A stretch of DNA of 44,057 nt from contig NZ_JAAAWJ010000012.1 in assembly GCF_009914725.1 (NCBI RefSeq), forward strand, positions 1-44,057, given 5' to 3'. A model generated the notes under the pieces. That model saw only the letters and a list, made by a program, of their open reading frames with translations. It did no database searches and had not been told where the DNA came from. The stretch is from Methanogenium sp. MK-MG. Its GTDB lineage: Archaea > Halobacteriota > Methanomicrobia > Methanomicrobiales > Methanomicrobiaceae. Below are positions 24,293 through 32,921 of this stretch, piece after piece (position 1 is the first letter of the stretch; every line of letters begins with the position of its first letter). The position numbers and the translations under genes are program-made.

Positions 24293-24744
24293 CCGAAGGG
24301 AGTAACCGAACATACCCAGATTTTGTAGTGGATATCCCTTCCTGCAAACGGATGGTTTGCATCAACAACCACCGTTGTTCTGGAGACCGACAGAATCGTC
24401 ACATTTGCTTCACGACCTCTGGGCAGTTTCATGGGAAGGACTGTTCCCGGTTCCGGGATCGTATTCATCGGCAGCTTTTTCCGACTGATCTTTAAGACCA
24501 GTTTCTTATTATACGCGCCATAGGCCTCCTTTGCCGTTAAATCTACCGAGATCTCATCATCAGCCCTGCATCCGAGCAGTGCCTCCTCAAATTTAGGATT
24601 GATCTCTCCCGCACCAATGGTGTACGCCTTTGGCTCTTCATCATACGTATATTCCAGCATCTCACCGGTCTGTGCGTCAGCAGAGGAAAAATGCAGGGTG
24701 ACGGTGTCACCCACTGATATTTGCGGCAACAGATTCTCAGACAT
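24274..24744 (-). CDS. FKBP-type peptidyl-prolyl isomerase, SlyD-like
   Basis: The 156-residue cytoplasmic protein follows the SlyD-type archaeal FKBP plan: VGDTVTLHFSSADAQTGEML, then AYTIGAGEINPKFEEALLGC, then the inserted flap (AKEAYGAYNKKLVLKISRKK ... TVLPMKLPRG), and VVVDANHPFAGRDIHYKI, the usual chaperone-domain return strand with N-H-P-L-A-G. It helps folding of proline-containing proteins and can bind metals. The last residues GSATHD derive from a transposon end. Its ATG overlaps the stop of the upstream FKBP lipoprotein (TGATG), so the two are co-translated. Confidence 0.88.
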   Translation of the reverse strand: MSENLLPQISVGDTVTLHFSSADAQTGEMLEYTYDEEPKAYTIGAGEINPKFEEALLGCRADDEISVDLTAKEAYGAYNKKLVLKISRKKLPMNTIPEPGTVLPMKLPRGREANVTILSVSRTTVVVDANHPFAGRDIHYKIWVCSVTPFGSATHD

Positions 24745-25274
24745 CAGGCATCTGCAGGATTAATTGAAACAAGTTCAATGTCAAAATTCAGCGTTTTTCC
24801 TGCCATGGCATGATTTGTATCAACTGTTACTTCAGATGTATTGACTGCAATGACCGTAAACCGGATAAATCCCTGGTCTGTTAATGAGGAATAGGTCTCG
24901 CCAATTACCGGGGTGGTATTTTCAGCAAATATCGTTCTGTTCACCGTCATAACGAGGTCTTCATTCCATTCTCCATATGCTTCTTCAGGAGACAATTTCA
25001 CTGTTTTTTTATCACCAACGGCCATTCCCACAACTGCGGCATCAAATCCGGGGATCATCTGGCCCGCTCCGACAACAAATTCAAGTGGTTGTCCCCGTTC
25101 ATAGGATGAGTCAAAGACCTCTCCATCGTCATACGTTCCGGTATAATCCACCTCTACGGTGTCGCCGGCAGTTGCAACTGCTGGCGTTTGCGACTGCGTA
25201 CATCCTGCAGCAAAGATACATAACAGAAGAAGACAGAGCACCCCTGCCATATGTTTCAGTAAAAGTTTCTTCAT
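24744..25274 (-). CDS. Exported FKBP-type isomerase lipoprotein
   Basis: The 176-residue protein starts MKKLLLKHMAGVLCLLLLCI with lipobox FAAGC (lipid site C25), so it works outside the membrane. The FKBP core follows: VEVDYTGTYDDGEVFDSSYE, LEFVVGAGQMIPGFDAAVVG, the flap domain with EDLVMTVNRTIFAENTTPVI, and VDTNHAMAGKTLNFDIELV. It assists folding of surface proteins. The frame extends to 25361, but MKK at 25274 is the sensible start. Together with the downstream cytoplasmic FKBP it makes an inside-outside pair in one operon. Confidence 0.88.
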   Translation of the reverse strand: MKKLLLKHMAGVLCLLLLCIFAAGCTQSQTPAVATAGDTVEVDYTGTYDDGEVFDSSYERGQPLEFVVGAGQMIPGFDAAVVGMAVGDKKTVKLSPEEAYGEWNEDLVMTVNRTIFAENTTPVIGETYSSLTDQGFIRFTVIAVNTSEVTVDTNHAMAGKTLNFDIELVSINPADA

Positions 25275-25338
25275 ATAGTAATAGAAGTCACGATACTGAT
25301 AGTTCAATATTTTGCCTGAAAATGGGTGTGTGAACGGA

Positions 25339-26454
25339 TCAGGTATCTGAATCCGGCACATCCCCGGGATTTAACAGTATATTATTATCTTCACGGGAGA
25401 GACCGATTGCTGCAACCGCACCGATTCTTCCGTTTCCCCCAAACAGAGAGATCTGCTCTGCATCTGCCACCGTCTCTGCCATATCTGCTGTTACAACATG
25501 TGCACGCGCTGCAAGACCAAAACGGCGGAGAGGTTCTGAAATAATAAACCCCTTCTTCACCGCAATGCCCCACTCCTTCGATAATGATTCTGCCTCAATA
25601 AACCGCACCGCACGTTCGATCACATGATCGACTGCATCCGGGTTCACCGCAATCTCAATAAAGCTGCAGGAATTTCCGGCTGTACATGCGTGCAGGCAGG
25701 GGTAGAGCATTGCAACAGTATGACCAACCGGAATCACATCACGCATCTTGCCCAGATACTGGAGCAGGCCGAGGGCAAGGGCGAATGTGGCGCCGCCCTC
25801 TGTTGTATCGGTATCATCAAGGCCGATTATCAGGTGAGTAAGTGCCTGTGATACGACTTCTCCCTCGGTGATGATACCACTATCAGTCAGGCGCACCTCA
25901 CAGACACCGACGGCCATTGCCATCATATCGGTCAGGGAATAAGCAGGTCCTCCCACGCATTGGATGGTCTGGATGATAAATTCCCCTTCCCTCCTCACTC
26001 CGGTAACGCCGACCGCCGGTTTCGGGTAGAGACCGATATCTGAAACAGCTGTCCCCAGATGTGCATATTCGACCAGTACTCTGCCGTCTCTTCTGATATT
26101 ATGGATAACACCCCCCGCAAGGCGATGATGATATTCACAGAATGCAGCGCAGCCTGTACTCATGCACTGGTGATGGATTGCGACCTGGTTCCCGTCTGTT
26201 GTCGTAAAAATTCTTCTGCATGAACTGGTCATCACGACATTGGTTGTCACATACTTTGCCGGTGCACGCCCTTTTTTTTCTTCTTTAACTGCAACACAGC
26301 GTTCTGTTACCAGACGGTTTATCCAGTCCTGAATCGTACTTCGTGCAATCTCTGTTGCGTCGGCGATATCATTGATGGTAAAAAAGCCATTTTCGAGGGT
26401 ATACTCCCTCATGATGCCAAGAAGTTCACGGCGTTTTTCAATCACGCCTGCCAT
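25339..26454 (-). CDS. HTH protein fused to a TiaS-like domain
   Basis: The 371-residue protein opens with a winged-helix DNA-binding domain (EYTLENGFFTINDIADATEI, ARSTIQDWINRLV) up to about residue 65, then a cysteine-bearing region (SSCRR, HHQCMSTGCAAFC) to about 110. From about 210 on it resembles tRNA-Ile2 agmatidine synthase TiaS: LIIGLDDTDTTEGGATFALA near 213-232, HTVAMLYPCL, FIEIAVNPDAV and NGRIGAVAAIGLSRED near the end. The TiaS kinase fold is kept, but its OB and zinc-ribbon parts are absent. Probably a nucleotide-sensing regulator. It overlaps hom by 17 bases, which argues for a linked job. Confidence 0.72.
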   Translation of the reverse strand: MAGVIEKRRELLGIMREYTLENGFFTINDIADATEIARSTIQDWINRLVTERCVAVKEEKKGRAPAKYVTTNVVMTSSCRRIFTTTDGNQVAIHHQCMSTGCAAFCEYHHRLAGGVIHNIRRDGRVLVEYAHLGTAVSDIGLYPKPAVGVTGVRREGEFIIQTIQCVGGPAYSLTDMMAMAVGVCEVRLTDSGIITEGEVVSQALTHLIIGLDDTDTTEGGATFALALGLLQYLGKMRDVIPVGHTVAMLYPCLHACTAGNSCSFIEIAVNPDAVDHVIERAVRFIEAESLSKEWGIAVKKGFIISEPLRRFGLAARAHVVTADMAETVADAEQISLFGGNGRIGAVAAIGLSREDNNILLNPGDVPDSDT

Positions 26455-27424
26455 AACAATCACGAATAAAGAGCAGGTCTGCGATAACCGCGCTTGCTGT
26501 CTCAGATGAACCCGCACCCTTTCCAATCAGTGTTATTTCCCCTGCCAGTAGTGTCTCGATGGTTACCGCATTGAGTGTATCGCGGACAACAAGAGGGTGG
26601 GATTTTGGTATAATACTGGGGGAGACACGGATGATCTCATTGGCCGGATCAATCTCTCCGATCAGCCGGATGGTCTGATCTTCTCTTTCAGCAAGTGCGA
26701 TAGCAGCTGTTGTAACTCTGTCAATGCCGATGATATCCACATCACTGAGGCTTTTCTTCATGCCCCACACCGCATTTGCAAGAATGACCAGCTTTATTGC
26801 GGCATCAATTCCCTGGACATCATATGTGGGATCTGCTTCAGCATACCCCAGTTCGCGTGCTTCAAGAAGTGCCTGCTGGTAGGTAAGACCTTCTTCTGCC
26901 ATCCGGGTCAGGATATAATTGCAGGTTCCGTTAAATACACCATAAAGGCGGGTGATCTCATTTCCTGCAATGCCATGCTTAATGGTGTGCATGAGAGGTA
27001 TTGCCCCGCATACCGTTGCCTCGTAGCGCAGACTGACATTATTGTCTGCTGCAAGCGCATGGAGTTCTTCGAATTTCAGAGCAACAGGCCCCTTATTTGA
27101 CGTAACAACATGTTTGCCGCCTGCAAGTGCCTGTCTGATATACCCTAATGCCGGTTCACCCGTTTCAGCATTGGTGGGAGAAACCTCGACAAGTACGTCA
27201 TACGCATCTGAGGAAATGATATCAGAGACTGTTATATCAGGAGTGCCACACATGCCGGTCGCCTGTTTATTCCTGAGAATCGCTGCAATATCAAGCCCGG
27301 AACCATCGATAATACCACTCCGGGAATCTGCCACCGCAGTGATAATCAGACCGGTAGTCTTTGCAGCGATCACCTCTGCAACCCCTCTGCCAACAGATCC
27401 AAATCCAATGATTGCAATTCGCAT
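26438..27424 (-). CDS. hom: Homoserine dehydrogenase
   Basis: The 328-residue enzyme makes homoserine from aspartate semialdehyde, feeding threonine and methionine. It has the NAD(P)-binding IGFGSVGRGVAEVI at 5-18, SNKGPVALKF with the catalytic lysine near 108-117, YEATVCGAIPLMHTIKHGIA and the family hallmark ARELGYAEADPTYDVQGIDA at about 195-214. It lacks its own ACT domain; the small ACT protein encoded directly upstream (overlapping TGATG) supplies it. The downstream HTH-TiaS-like gene overlaps its end. Confidence 0.94.
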   Translation of the reverse strand: MRIAIIGFGSVGRGVAEVIAAKTTGLIITAVADSRSGIIDGSGLDIAAILRNKQATGMCGTPDITVSDIISSDAYDVLVEVSPTNAETGEPALGYIRQALAGGKHVVTSNKGPVALKFEELHALAADNNVSLRYEATVCGAIPLMHTIKHGIAGNEITRLYGVFNGTCNYILTRMAEEGLTYQQALLEARELGYAEADPTYDVQGIDAAIKLVILANAVWGMKKSLSDVDIIGIDRVTTAAIALAEREDQTIRLIGEIDPANEIIRVSPSIIPKSHPLVVRDTLNAVTIETLLAGEITLIGKGAGSSETASAVIADLLFIRDCYGRRD

Positions 27425-27924
27425 CAGTTTCCCTCCAGCGATTCAATAATTAAAAATCCCTTGTCTCTTGCCACATCACGAAGAATTGCCAGTGCCCGGT
27501 TGATATCCTTAAGGCAATCGGATTTGATGGTCATCCTGGTTGATGAAGGTTCATTGATTGCAGGCATCACCATCGAAAGTTCATGTACTTCCGCATATCC
27601 TGTCGAATCAATCCTGTCGATGGTGTCACTGATATTGGTGTGAATCAGGTGGCCGATAAGAATTATCGATCTGCGTACAAGCAGGCGTTCTTCACCAACA
27701 CGCAGAACGTTGATTTCCCGTCTGCGAAATTCTGAAAGCAAGGCGTCAAGCGAACCTTCCGGGATCTCACACATAATCTGTAAATCAAGCAGATCCCCAC
27801 CGGTTTCAGGGTCACGTTCGTGAATAACTGAGAGTATATTGCCACCAATATCTGAAATTGGCTGTATAACAGAGACCAGCTGTCCGGGTGAATCTTTCAT
27901 TTCCAGTTTCATTGAAACCTGCAA
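27424..27924 (-). CDS. ACT-domain regulator of homoserine dehydrogenase
   Basis: The 166-residue protein starts with an ACT domain, SMKLEMKDSPGQLVSVIQPI then SDIGGNILSVIHERD, followed by a second ACT-like half from about 95 (SIILIGHLIHTNISDTIDRI, MTIKSDCLKDINRALAILRD). ACT domains bind amino acids and set feedback control. Placed directly before hom with a one-base overlap, it most likely carries the threonine-type feedback site missing from Hom. Archaeal genomes often keep the pair together. Confidence 0.88.
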   Translation of the reverse strand: MQVSMKLEMKDSPGQLVSVIQPISDIGGNILSVIHERDPETGGDLLDLQIMCEIPEGSLDALLSEFRRREINVLRVGEERLLVRRSIILIGHLIHTNISDTIDRIDSTGYAEVHELSMVMPAINEPSSTRMTIKSDCLKDINRALAILRDVARDKGFLIIESLEGN

Positions 27925-28038
27925 CTATATCTCCCTCCTGCTCTTTTGTTGAACGCCAAAAGGGATAAGCATTATACTATTGGATGGAGACTTGTCTTCA
28001 GAGATTCCGGTATACTGGAATTATCAGGAGAGGTGCAG

Positions 28039-28491
28039 ATGAGCAATGAACGTGTGCGGGTTATTGGCTGTGGCAATCCACTGATGGGAAATGATGCCGT
28101 GGGTGTCCGTGTCATTGAAACGCTGCATGAAACACATCCTGAGATTGATATCATTGAGGGTGGTGTGGGAGGACTGGGACTGATTCCCATGATGGAAGGA
28201 TATGACCATGTCATCCTTGTTGATGCAACAACGGGATACGGCAACCATATCGGGGAGATTCTGGTCTTTACAAAACCTCCGTCCAATGAATTTTTCCCTC
28301 TTTCCTTATCTGATATCGGAGTGCTTGATGCAGTAAATATTGCTGAAGAACTGGGAATATGTCCACAGATAACTATTATTGGTATAGAAGCGGGGGAAAT
28401 TGCAGAGTTCTCAGAATTGATGAGTCAGGAAATGGAGAGTGCAGTAGAAAACGTGTGCGAATTAATTCTGAACACGATAAAAAAAGAATAA
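28039..28491 (+). CDS. Hydrogenase maturation protease
   Basis: The 150-residue protein belongs to the HyaD/HybD/HycI/FrcD peptidase family: VRVIGCGNPLMGNDAVGVRV at 5-24 has the G-x-G-N-x-x-x-x-D-D/A-G-V motif with the nickel-sensing acidic residue, and ILVDATTGYGNHIGEILVF has the second aspartate region. It clips the C-terminus of the NiFe-hydrogenase large subunit after nickel insertion; with methanogens in mind, of F420-reducing or membrane hydrogenases. No hydrogenase subunit gene is in the window. The frame opens at 27946, but ATG 28039 has GGAGAGGTG in front. It is convergent with DUF169. Confidence 0.88.
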   Translation: MSNERVRVIGCGNPLMGNDAVGVRVIETLHETHPEIDIIEGGVGGLGLIPMMEGYDHVILVDATTGYGNHIGEILVFTKPPSNEFFPLSLSDIGVLDAVNIAEELGICPQITIIGIEAGEIAEFSELMSQEMESAVENVCELILNTIKKE

Positions 28492-28492
28492 T

Positions 28493-29221
28493 TTATTTTT
28501 TAGAACCTGCGGCTCCCATAACCACCGGTAATGCATCTGCCACATCCTGCAGCATTTCAGCGGGAAAGCCCATTACCATCAGGTCGTCTGCAATGCCGGA
28601 AAACTTACGTGAACCATCACACCCGAGTGAAAAGTTTACTTCACCGGACATGTACGGATAGGCACAGGTGTCTGCGCATACCGACTGTATACCGGACATA
28701 TTTGTGTTGATGCGACCGCCCATTTTGTAGAGGATTGCCTGAGCAATCTTCAGCATGACAAGAGGCTGTGCCATGATGATGACTACATGAGGATCAAAGG
28801 GTGTCTTTTCCAGAGGGGCATAGACCGTCGCATAGGTGCTGACTTCTTCACTGCCAGGCGGATGCACGTGAGGCACTGAGTCAATTGTCCGCATACAGCC
28901 GGCCCATGATGAGAATTTACCCAGTTTAAAGTAAAATTCGCCTGACTTCAGGGAAGGCGTCAGTTCAATCAGACCAAGGGCCCATGCACCGCCCATACAC
29001 TGGTGTTTATCCGGGCGGGCATATAGGATGTCCCCGTCAGTCCGTGCCATCGTCACCATCTTACAGTGACGGGCGGCATCAGATATTTCCTCAACGCCAT
29101 CCGGAATTCCCTTTTCGTTTTTTGCAAATTTCACCGCAACAGGCGAACCGGAGATGCCTGCATTTTTAAACGCATCTGCAATCTCCTTATAATTAAGGTC
29201 CATTTTGTTTTCGTCTATCAT
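28493..29221 (-). CDS. DUF169 protein
   Basis: The protein of 242 residues has the DUF169 features: SGSPVAVKFAKNEKGIPDGV, a C-x-M-V near 60 (ARHCKMVTMARTDGDILYAR), HQCMGGAWALGL near 75-86, VHPPGSEEVSTYATVYAPLE, and CADTCAYPYMSGEVNFSLGC DG near 185-205. It is rich in conserved cysteines, as the family is, and is common in methanogens and other anaerobes; the function is unknown (possibly a thiol or metal role). ATG 29221 with GGTGA seven bases before is preferred to ATG 29233. Confidence 0.85.
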   Translation of the reverse strand: MIDENKMDLNYKEIADAFKNAGISGSPVAVKFAKNEKGIPDGVEEISDAARHCKMVTMARTDGDILYARPDKHQCMGGAWALGLIELTPSLKSGEFYFKLGKFSSWAGCMRTIDSVPHVHPPGSEEVSTYATVYAPLEKTPFDPHVVIIMAQPLVMLKIAQAILYKMGGRINTNMSGIQSVCADTCAYPYMSGEVNFSLGCDGSRKFSGIADDLMVMGFPAEMLQDVADALPVVMGAAGSKK

Positions 29222-29308
29222 TAAATTCACCATGCATTCCGATACAGTCTCACATACACCGGGAGACAGATAAATATTATGCCACTGACAAAAAAAGAGA
29301 ATAAATTA

Positions 29309-30124
29309 TCATAATGTCCTGAGTTTCCGGTCAACTTTGGTGAAAAAATTTTTGTTCACATCGATAAAGAGCGCCGGTTCAGGAGATTCTGTAACCGTAA
29401 TCAGGGATTTTTCATGCAATTCTCCTGCATACTGGCCGTCTATTACAAGGCTGGCAGGTTTGTCACTGTCCAGCTGAACAGACAGATTGCGTTCGCTTGA
29501 AATGATATGAGGCCGGGAAGAGAGCATAAACGGGGCCAGGGGAACCAGCAGAATTCCTTTTATTTTTGGATCAACAATCGGTCCCCCGGCACTCATGGCA
29601 TACGCAGTTGACCCGGTGGGTGTACTGATGATAAGTCCGTCTGAACGGAATTCCTCTACCGGAATGCCATCGACAATGACGGAGAACTGAAGCATTTTTG
29701 CCGGACGTTCTGTGACAATCACCGCTTCATTCAGTGCACAATTATATATTTTACCATCCACTGAAATCTGGATCCGCATCCGTGATTCCGTCTCAATGGT
29801 ATCCGGTTTCAACTGTGAAATAAATGAATACGCTTCATCGGATTCAAGGTCCGCAAGAAAACCAACTCTGCCAAAGTTGATGCCGACAAGAGCTACCTGG
29901 GGTTTCATCGACTGCACCGCATGAAGAACAGACCCATCTCCACCAATAACAACAGCAATATCGGCATCCGAATCATTCAGGGGAGAGATGTGAAACGATT
30001 CATTCAGAGGGTTTCCCTCTTCAAACCAGATGGTATGCCCGTCATCAAGAAATTTCACCCCTATTTCCCGTGCATAATCGACCGCACGGGTGTCATCAGG
30101 ACGGGGAATGATTTTAATCTTCAT
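29309..30124 (-). CDS. nadK: NAD kinase
   Basis: The 271-residue enzyme phosphorylates NAD to NADP. The hallmark GGDGS is at 61-65, followed by the NE-containing CALNEAVIVTE near 130 and SDGLIISTPTGSTAYAMSAG near 160-179, which bind ATP and NAD. Length and motif spacing are normal. Its start overlaps by four bases the FBPase/IMPase gene upstream (ATGA-type overlap), an arrangement found in several methanogens; some archaea even fuse the two. Confidence 0.95.
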   Translation of the reverse strand: MKIKIIPRPDDTRAVDYAREIGVKFLDDGHTIWFEEGNPLNESFHISPLNDSDADIAVVIGGDGSVLHAVQSMKPQVALVGINFGRVGFLADLESDEAYSFISQLKPDTIETESRMRIQISVDGKIYNCALNEAVIVTERPAKMLQFSVIVDGIPVEEFRSDGLIISTPTGSTAYAMSAGGPIVDPKIKGILLVPLAPFMLSSRPHIISSERNLSVQLDSDKPASLVIDGQYAGELHEKSLITVTESPEPALFIDVNKNFFTKVDRKLRTL

Positions 30125-30906
30125 TCAGAGTGCTCCAGACAGCTGATAATTTCGTCCTGTAATAATCCGTTCGTTGCAATCAATGCTCTTCCCTCCCTGA
30201 CATCTTCAGAGAATTCTATCTGTTCTCCCGAAACAGATGTTGCCCTGCCGCCTGCCTCTTCGCATATCAGAATGCCTGCGGCTGCATCCGTATATCTGAG
30301 AGTTCCGCGCATATCGACAAAACCATCGATTCTTCCGCATCCGATATATGCAAGTTCGAGGGCGGATGCACCCAGATGGCGCCATCGTCTGATCTTACTC
30401 GTAATACGCATAAATTGCCTGGTGTCATCCCTTTTTCCATACAGACTTAGCGTTGCCGTATCAAGTGTATCAACATCAGACACCCGTATCGGCTTGCCGT
30501 TCAGAAAGGCACCGTGATCTTTTTTTGCGGTAAAGACTTCATGATGCCCAAGATTACTGATATAGGCGGCCATTACCTCTCCGTCCTGCATGTATGCTGC
30601 AGAGATTGCATAATAGGGGATTCCATGAATTGCATTATACGTGCCGTCTATCGGGTCAAGGATGATGAGACCATCTGCATCAGAGATGCGGCATCTGCCC
30701 GCCTCTTCACTTATCACCTCGCCACATGCCTCAGAGTCACGCAGATATGAAAGAATGACATCCTCTGCTTTTTTGTCAATTGCTTTTGTCGGAGTACCGT
30801 CTGCTCCCATATCAACAGTTACTCCGGCATCCGGTGTCCCTGCCATATCTCCGATTGCATCTGACACTGCTGAAGTGATCTCATCGAATAGTGAAAAAAA
30901 ACTCAT
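30121..30906 (-). CDS. Fructose-1,6-bisphosphatase / inositol monophosphatase
   Basis: The 261-residue protein is a Mg2+-dependent phosphatase of the inositol monophosphatase fold. Visible are the metal ligands in EVISEEAGR (E67, E68), LDPIDGT at 83-89, and YTDAAAGILICEEAGG near 208-223 in the place of WDxAAG. Archaeal members dephosphorylate both fructose-1,6-bisphosphate and inositol-1-phosphate, so it serves gluconeogenesis and inositol lipids. It shares a transcript with nadK and is transcribed divergently from the aIF5A gene, 78 bases between the starts. Confidence 0.92.
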   Translation of the reverse strand: MSFFSLFDEITSAVSDAIGDMAGTPDAGVTVDMGADGTPTKAIDKKAEDVILSYLRDSEACGEVISEEAGRCRISDADGLIILDPIDGTYNAIHGIPYYAISAAYMQDGEVMAAYISNLGHHEVFTAKKDHGAFLNGKPIRVSDVDTLDTATLSLYGKRDDTRQFMRITSKIRRWRHLGASALELAYIGCGRIDGFVDMRGTLRYTDAAAGILICEEAGGRATSVSGEQIEFSEDVREGRALIATNGLLQDEIISCLEHSE

Positions 30907-30984
30907 ATCTGAACCTGCAATGCGTGCACATTACCATTGTATTTATTTAATTTTACCGAGATATGTATTGCGAGATTGATCATC

Positions 30985-31368
30985 ATGAGTAAACAACAGA
31001 CGGAAATAGGAAAACTGAAAGAAGGCAGATATGTAGTTGTTGATGATGAACCCTGCAAGATTCTTTCAATTTCAACATCAAAACCCGGAAAACACGGCGC
31101 TGCAAAATCCAGAATTGATGTCGTCGGCATCTTTGACGGAATTAAGCGTTCGATTGTTCAGCCTGTATCTGCAAAAACCTATGTGCCAATTGTTGAACGG
31201 AGAAGCGCGCAGGTAATCTCTATTGCAGGCAATACGGTCCAGTTCATGGATATTAAGGATTATGAAATGTTTGATCTTGATGTTACGGATGTTCAGCTGG
31301 GAAGTATTGAAGCAGGAGCCGAGGTTTCGTACATCGCATCACTTGGAAAGCGCAAACTTGACCTATAA
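30985..31368 (+). CDS. Translation initiation factor aIF5A
   Basis: The 127-residue factor has the hypusination loop STSKPGKHGAAKSRIDVVGI, in which K36 is converted to deoxyhypusine or hypusine from a polyamine. The N-terminal SH3-like barrel and the C-terminal OB-fold (IVERRSAQVISIAGNTVQFM) are complete. It promotes peptide bonds at poorly reactive residues. The frame begins at 30937, but ATG 30985 gives the family start. A TATA-like TATTTATTTAATTTTA lies at about 30939-30955. The agmatinase gene begins two bases after its stop. Confidence 0.96.
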   Translation: MSKQQTEIGKLKEGRYVVVDDEPCKILSISTSKPGKHGAAKSRIDVVGIFDGIKRSIVQPVSAKTYVPIVERRSAQVISIAGNTVQFMDIKDYEMFDLDVTDVQLGSIEAGAEVSYIASLGKRKLDL

Positions 31369-31370
31369 GG

Positions 31371-32225
31371 ATGCAATATTTTAATAACAATCTTTTTGCG
31401 GATGCCGACACCTCCTATGATGATGCCAGGTATGTCATCTTTGGGGTGCCATATGATGGCACAACATCATATGTGGCAGGTACGCGCCACGGCCCTGATG
31501 CAATACGTAAAGTGAGTTATAATTTTGAACAGTATCTCCCTGAATATCAGTATACCCTTAGTGAAGCAGGAATTCATGATCTCGGAAACCTGGAAGTCCC
31601 GTCGCTTCCTGAGGATGTCATTGCTGCAGTTGAAGAGATAACTGCTCAGATTGCAGCAGACGGGAAAATTCCGGTTGTTCTGGGAGGAGAACATAGTACA
31701 ACCCTTGGTTCCTACCGGCCATTTACGTCTGAATGTTTTGTGGTCTGTGATGCTCATCTTGACCTGAGAGATGAATTTGGCGATACCCCGTATAACCATG
31801 CATGCATCACGCGCAGAATTTCAGAAGCAGGGGCAAAGGAGATATTCATTATTGGTGCACGCAGCGGGACAGAAGAGGAGTATGCATTCGCAGAAAATCT
31901 GAATCTGTATTCTGCTGATTGCGTCAGAGAACGGGGAATTAGATCAATTCTTGATGAAATTGTTGAAAAGATTGCAGGACGAAGTGTGTATCTTTCCATC
32001 GATGCCGACGCAATAGACTGCTGTCTTACCCCCGGTCTTGGCACCCCGGAACCCTTTGGTATTACTCATTTTGATATACGGGATGTAATCCGAAGAATCG
32101 GACCCCTCGCAGAGGCGTTTGATTACATGGAAGTCTGTCCCATTGACGCAGGCCAGACAGCGGCTGTTGCAGCAAAACTCATCCGGGAATTTATTGCAGT
32201 ACACCGGATAAAAAATCAGGAATAA
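31371..32225 (+). CDS. speB: Agmatinase
   Basis: The 284-residue enzyme of the arginase/ureohydrolase family hydrolyses agmatine to putrescine and urea. The Mn-binding motifs are present: GGEHSTTLG near 103-111, VCDAHLDLRDEF near 124-135, and SIDADAIDCCLTPG near 206-219. Length is usual. Co-transcription with aIF5A (two-base gap, AAGG before ATG) makes sense because putrescine feeds spermidine, the aminobutyl donor for hypusine in aIF5A. The same agmatine is used in tRNA-Ile2 agmatidine. Confidence 0.93.
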   Translation: MQYFNNNLFADADTSYDDARYVIFGVPYDGTTSYVAGTRHGPDAIRKVSYNFEQYLPEYQYTLSEAGIHDLGNLEVPSLPEDVIAAVEEITAQIAADGKIPVVLGGEHSTTLGSYRPFTSECFVVCDAHLDLRDEFGDTPYNHACITRRISEAGAKEIFIIGARSGTEEEYAFAENLNLYSADCVRERGIRSILDEIVEKIAGRSVYLSIDADAIDCCLTPGLGTPEPFGITHFDIRDVIRRIGPLAEAFDYMEVCPIDAGQTAAVAAKLIREFIAVHRIKNQE

Positions 32226-32258
32226 TCCCGATTAATCAAAAAAAATAATGGGGAATCT

Positions 32259-32921
32259 TCAGGAATCACTTTTTGGAACCATTATTTTAATCGTATACGA
32301 TTTCAGCAGTTCTTCTTTGATGACAAAATAAAAGCTGCCTGCATCATATCGTTCAATGACCCAGATATCTTTATCTGAATCCCGGGTTGTAATGGGTGCT
32401 TCATTGGCTGAATTGAATACCTGATAATCAGACCTGTCCTCTGCATTTCTTATCTGAAATTTGAGGAATGACTGGATTGGGCTGTCAGTCCACGTATCAA
32501 AAGTGATATGCATCTCCCAGTATCCGGATGGAATTGCGAGAACTTCTGTTACACCGCTTGCTTCGCCCTGAATGACTGCATATGGTACCATTTCACGGTT
32601 CTGTTGGTATGGAACCGGTTGCGCACCGATGACGGGCTGTTTGGGTGTTTCAATATTGTATGTCGATGGATCAACATAGCTTACCGTCTTTACCTCCCCG
32701 TCCCACACCGGTGTGGGCGTTGGCACTGGTGTCTCTGTTGCCCGGGGTAATGGTGTGGGCAGAATGGAAGGAATCGGCAAAGGTGCATTTGGGTCGACAG
32801 AAGGTTCTGATGTGGGCAGAAACGATATTGGTTCCCCCATGATTAGCGGTTTTCCAATAAGGGCAACAACAATGACAATGACAATTGCTGCTCCGAAAAA
32901 TGCGAGATCCTTCCTGTCCAT
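32259..32921 (-). CDS. Membrane-anchored protein with Pro/Thr linker
   Basis: The 220-residue protein has one N-terminal helix, LAFFGAAIVIVIVVALIGK at 6-24, then a linker at 40-72 rich in Pro, Ser and Thr (PLPIPSILPTPLP, PVPTPTPVW), and an outer domain of about 145 residues with beta strands (YWEMHITFDTWTDSPIQSFL, DIWVIERYDAGSFYFVI, YTIKIMVPKSDS). Such Pro-Thr linkers are common in extracellular proteins of Methanomicrobiales. No function recognised. It is convergent with speB; the 33-base gap has an A-run which on the minus strand could be its T-rich stop. Confidence 0.72.
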   Translation of the reverse strand: MDRKDLAFFGAAIVIVIVVALIGKPLIMGEPISFLPTSEPSVDPNAPLPIPSILPTPLPRATETPVPTPTPVWDGEVKTVSYVDPSTYNIETPKQPVIGAQPVPYQQNREMVPYAVIQGEASGVTEVLAIPSGYWEMHITFDTWTDSPIQSFLKFQIRNAEDRSDYQVFNSANEAPITTRDSDKDIWVIERYDAGSFYFVIKEELLKSYTIKIMVPKSDS

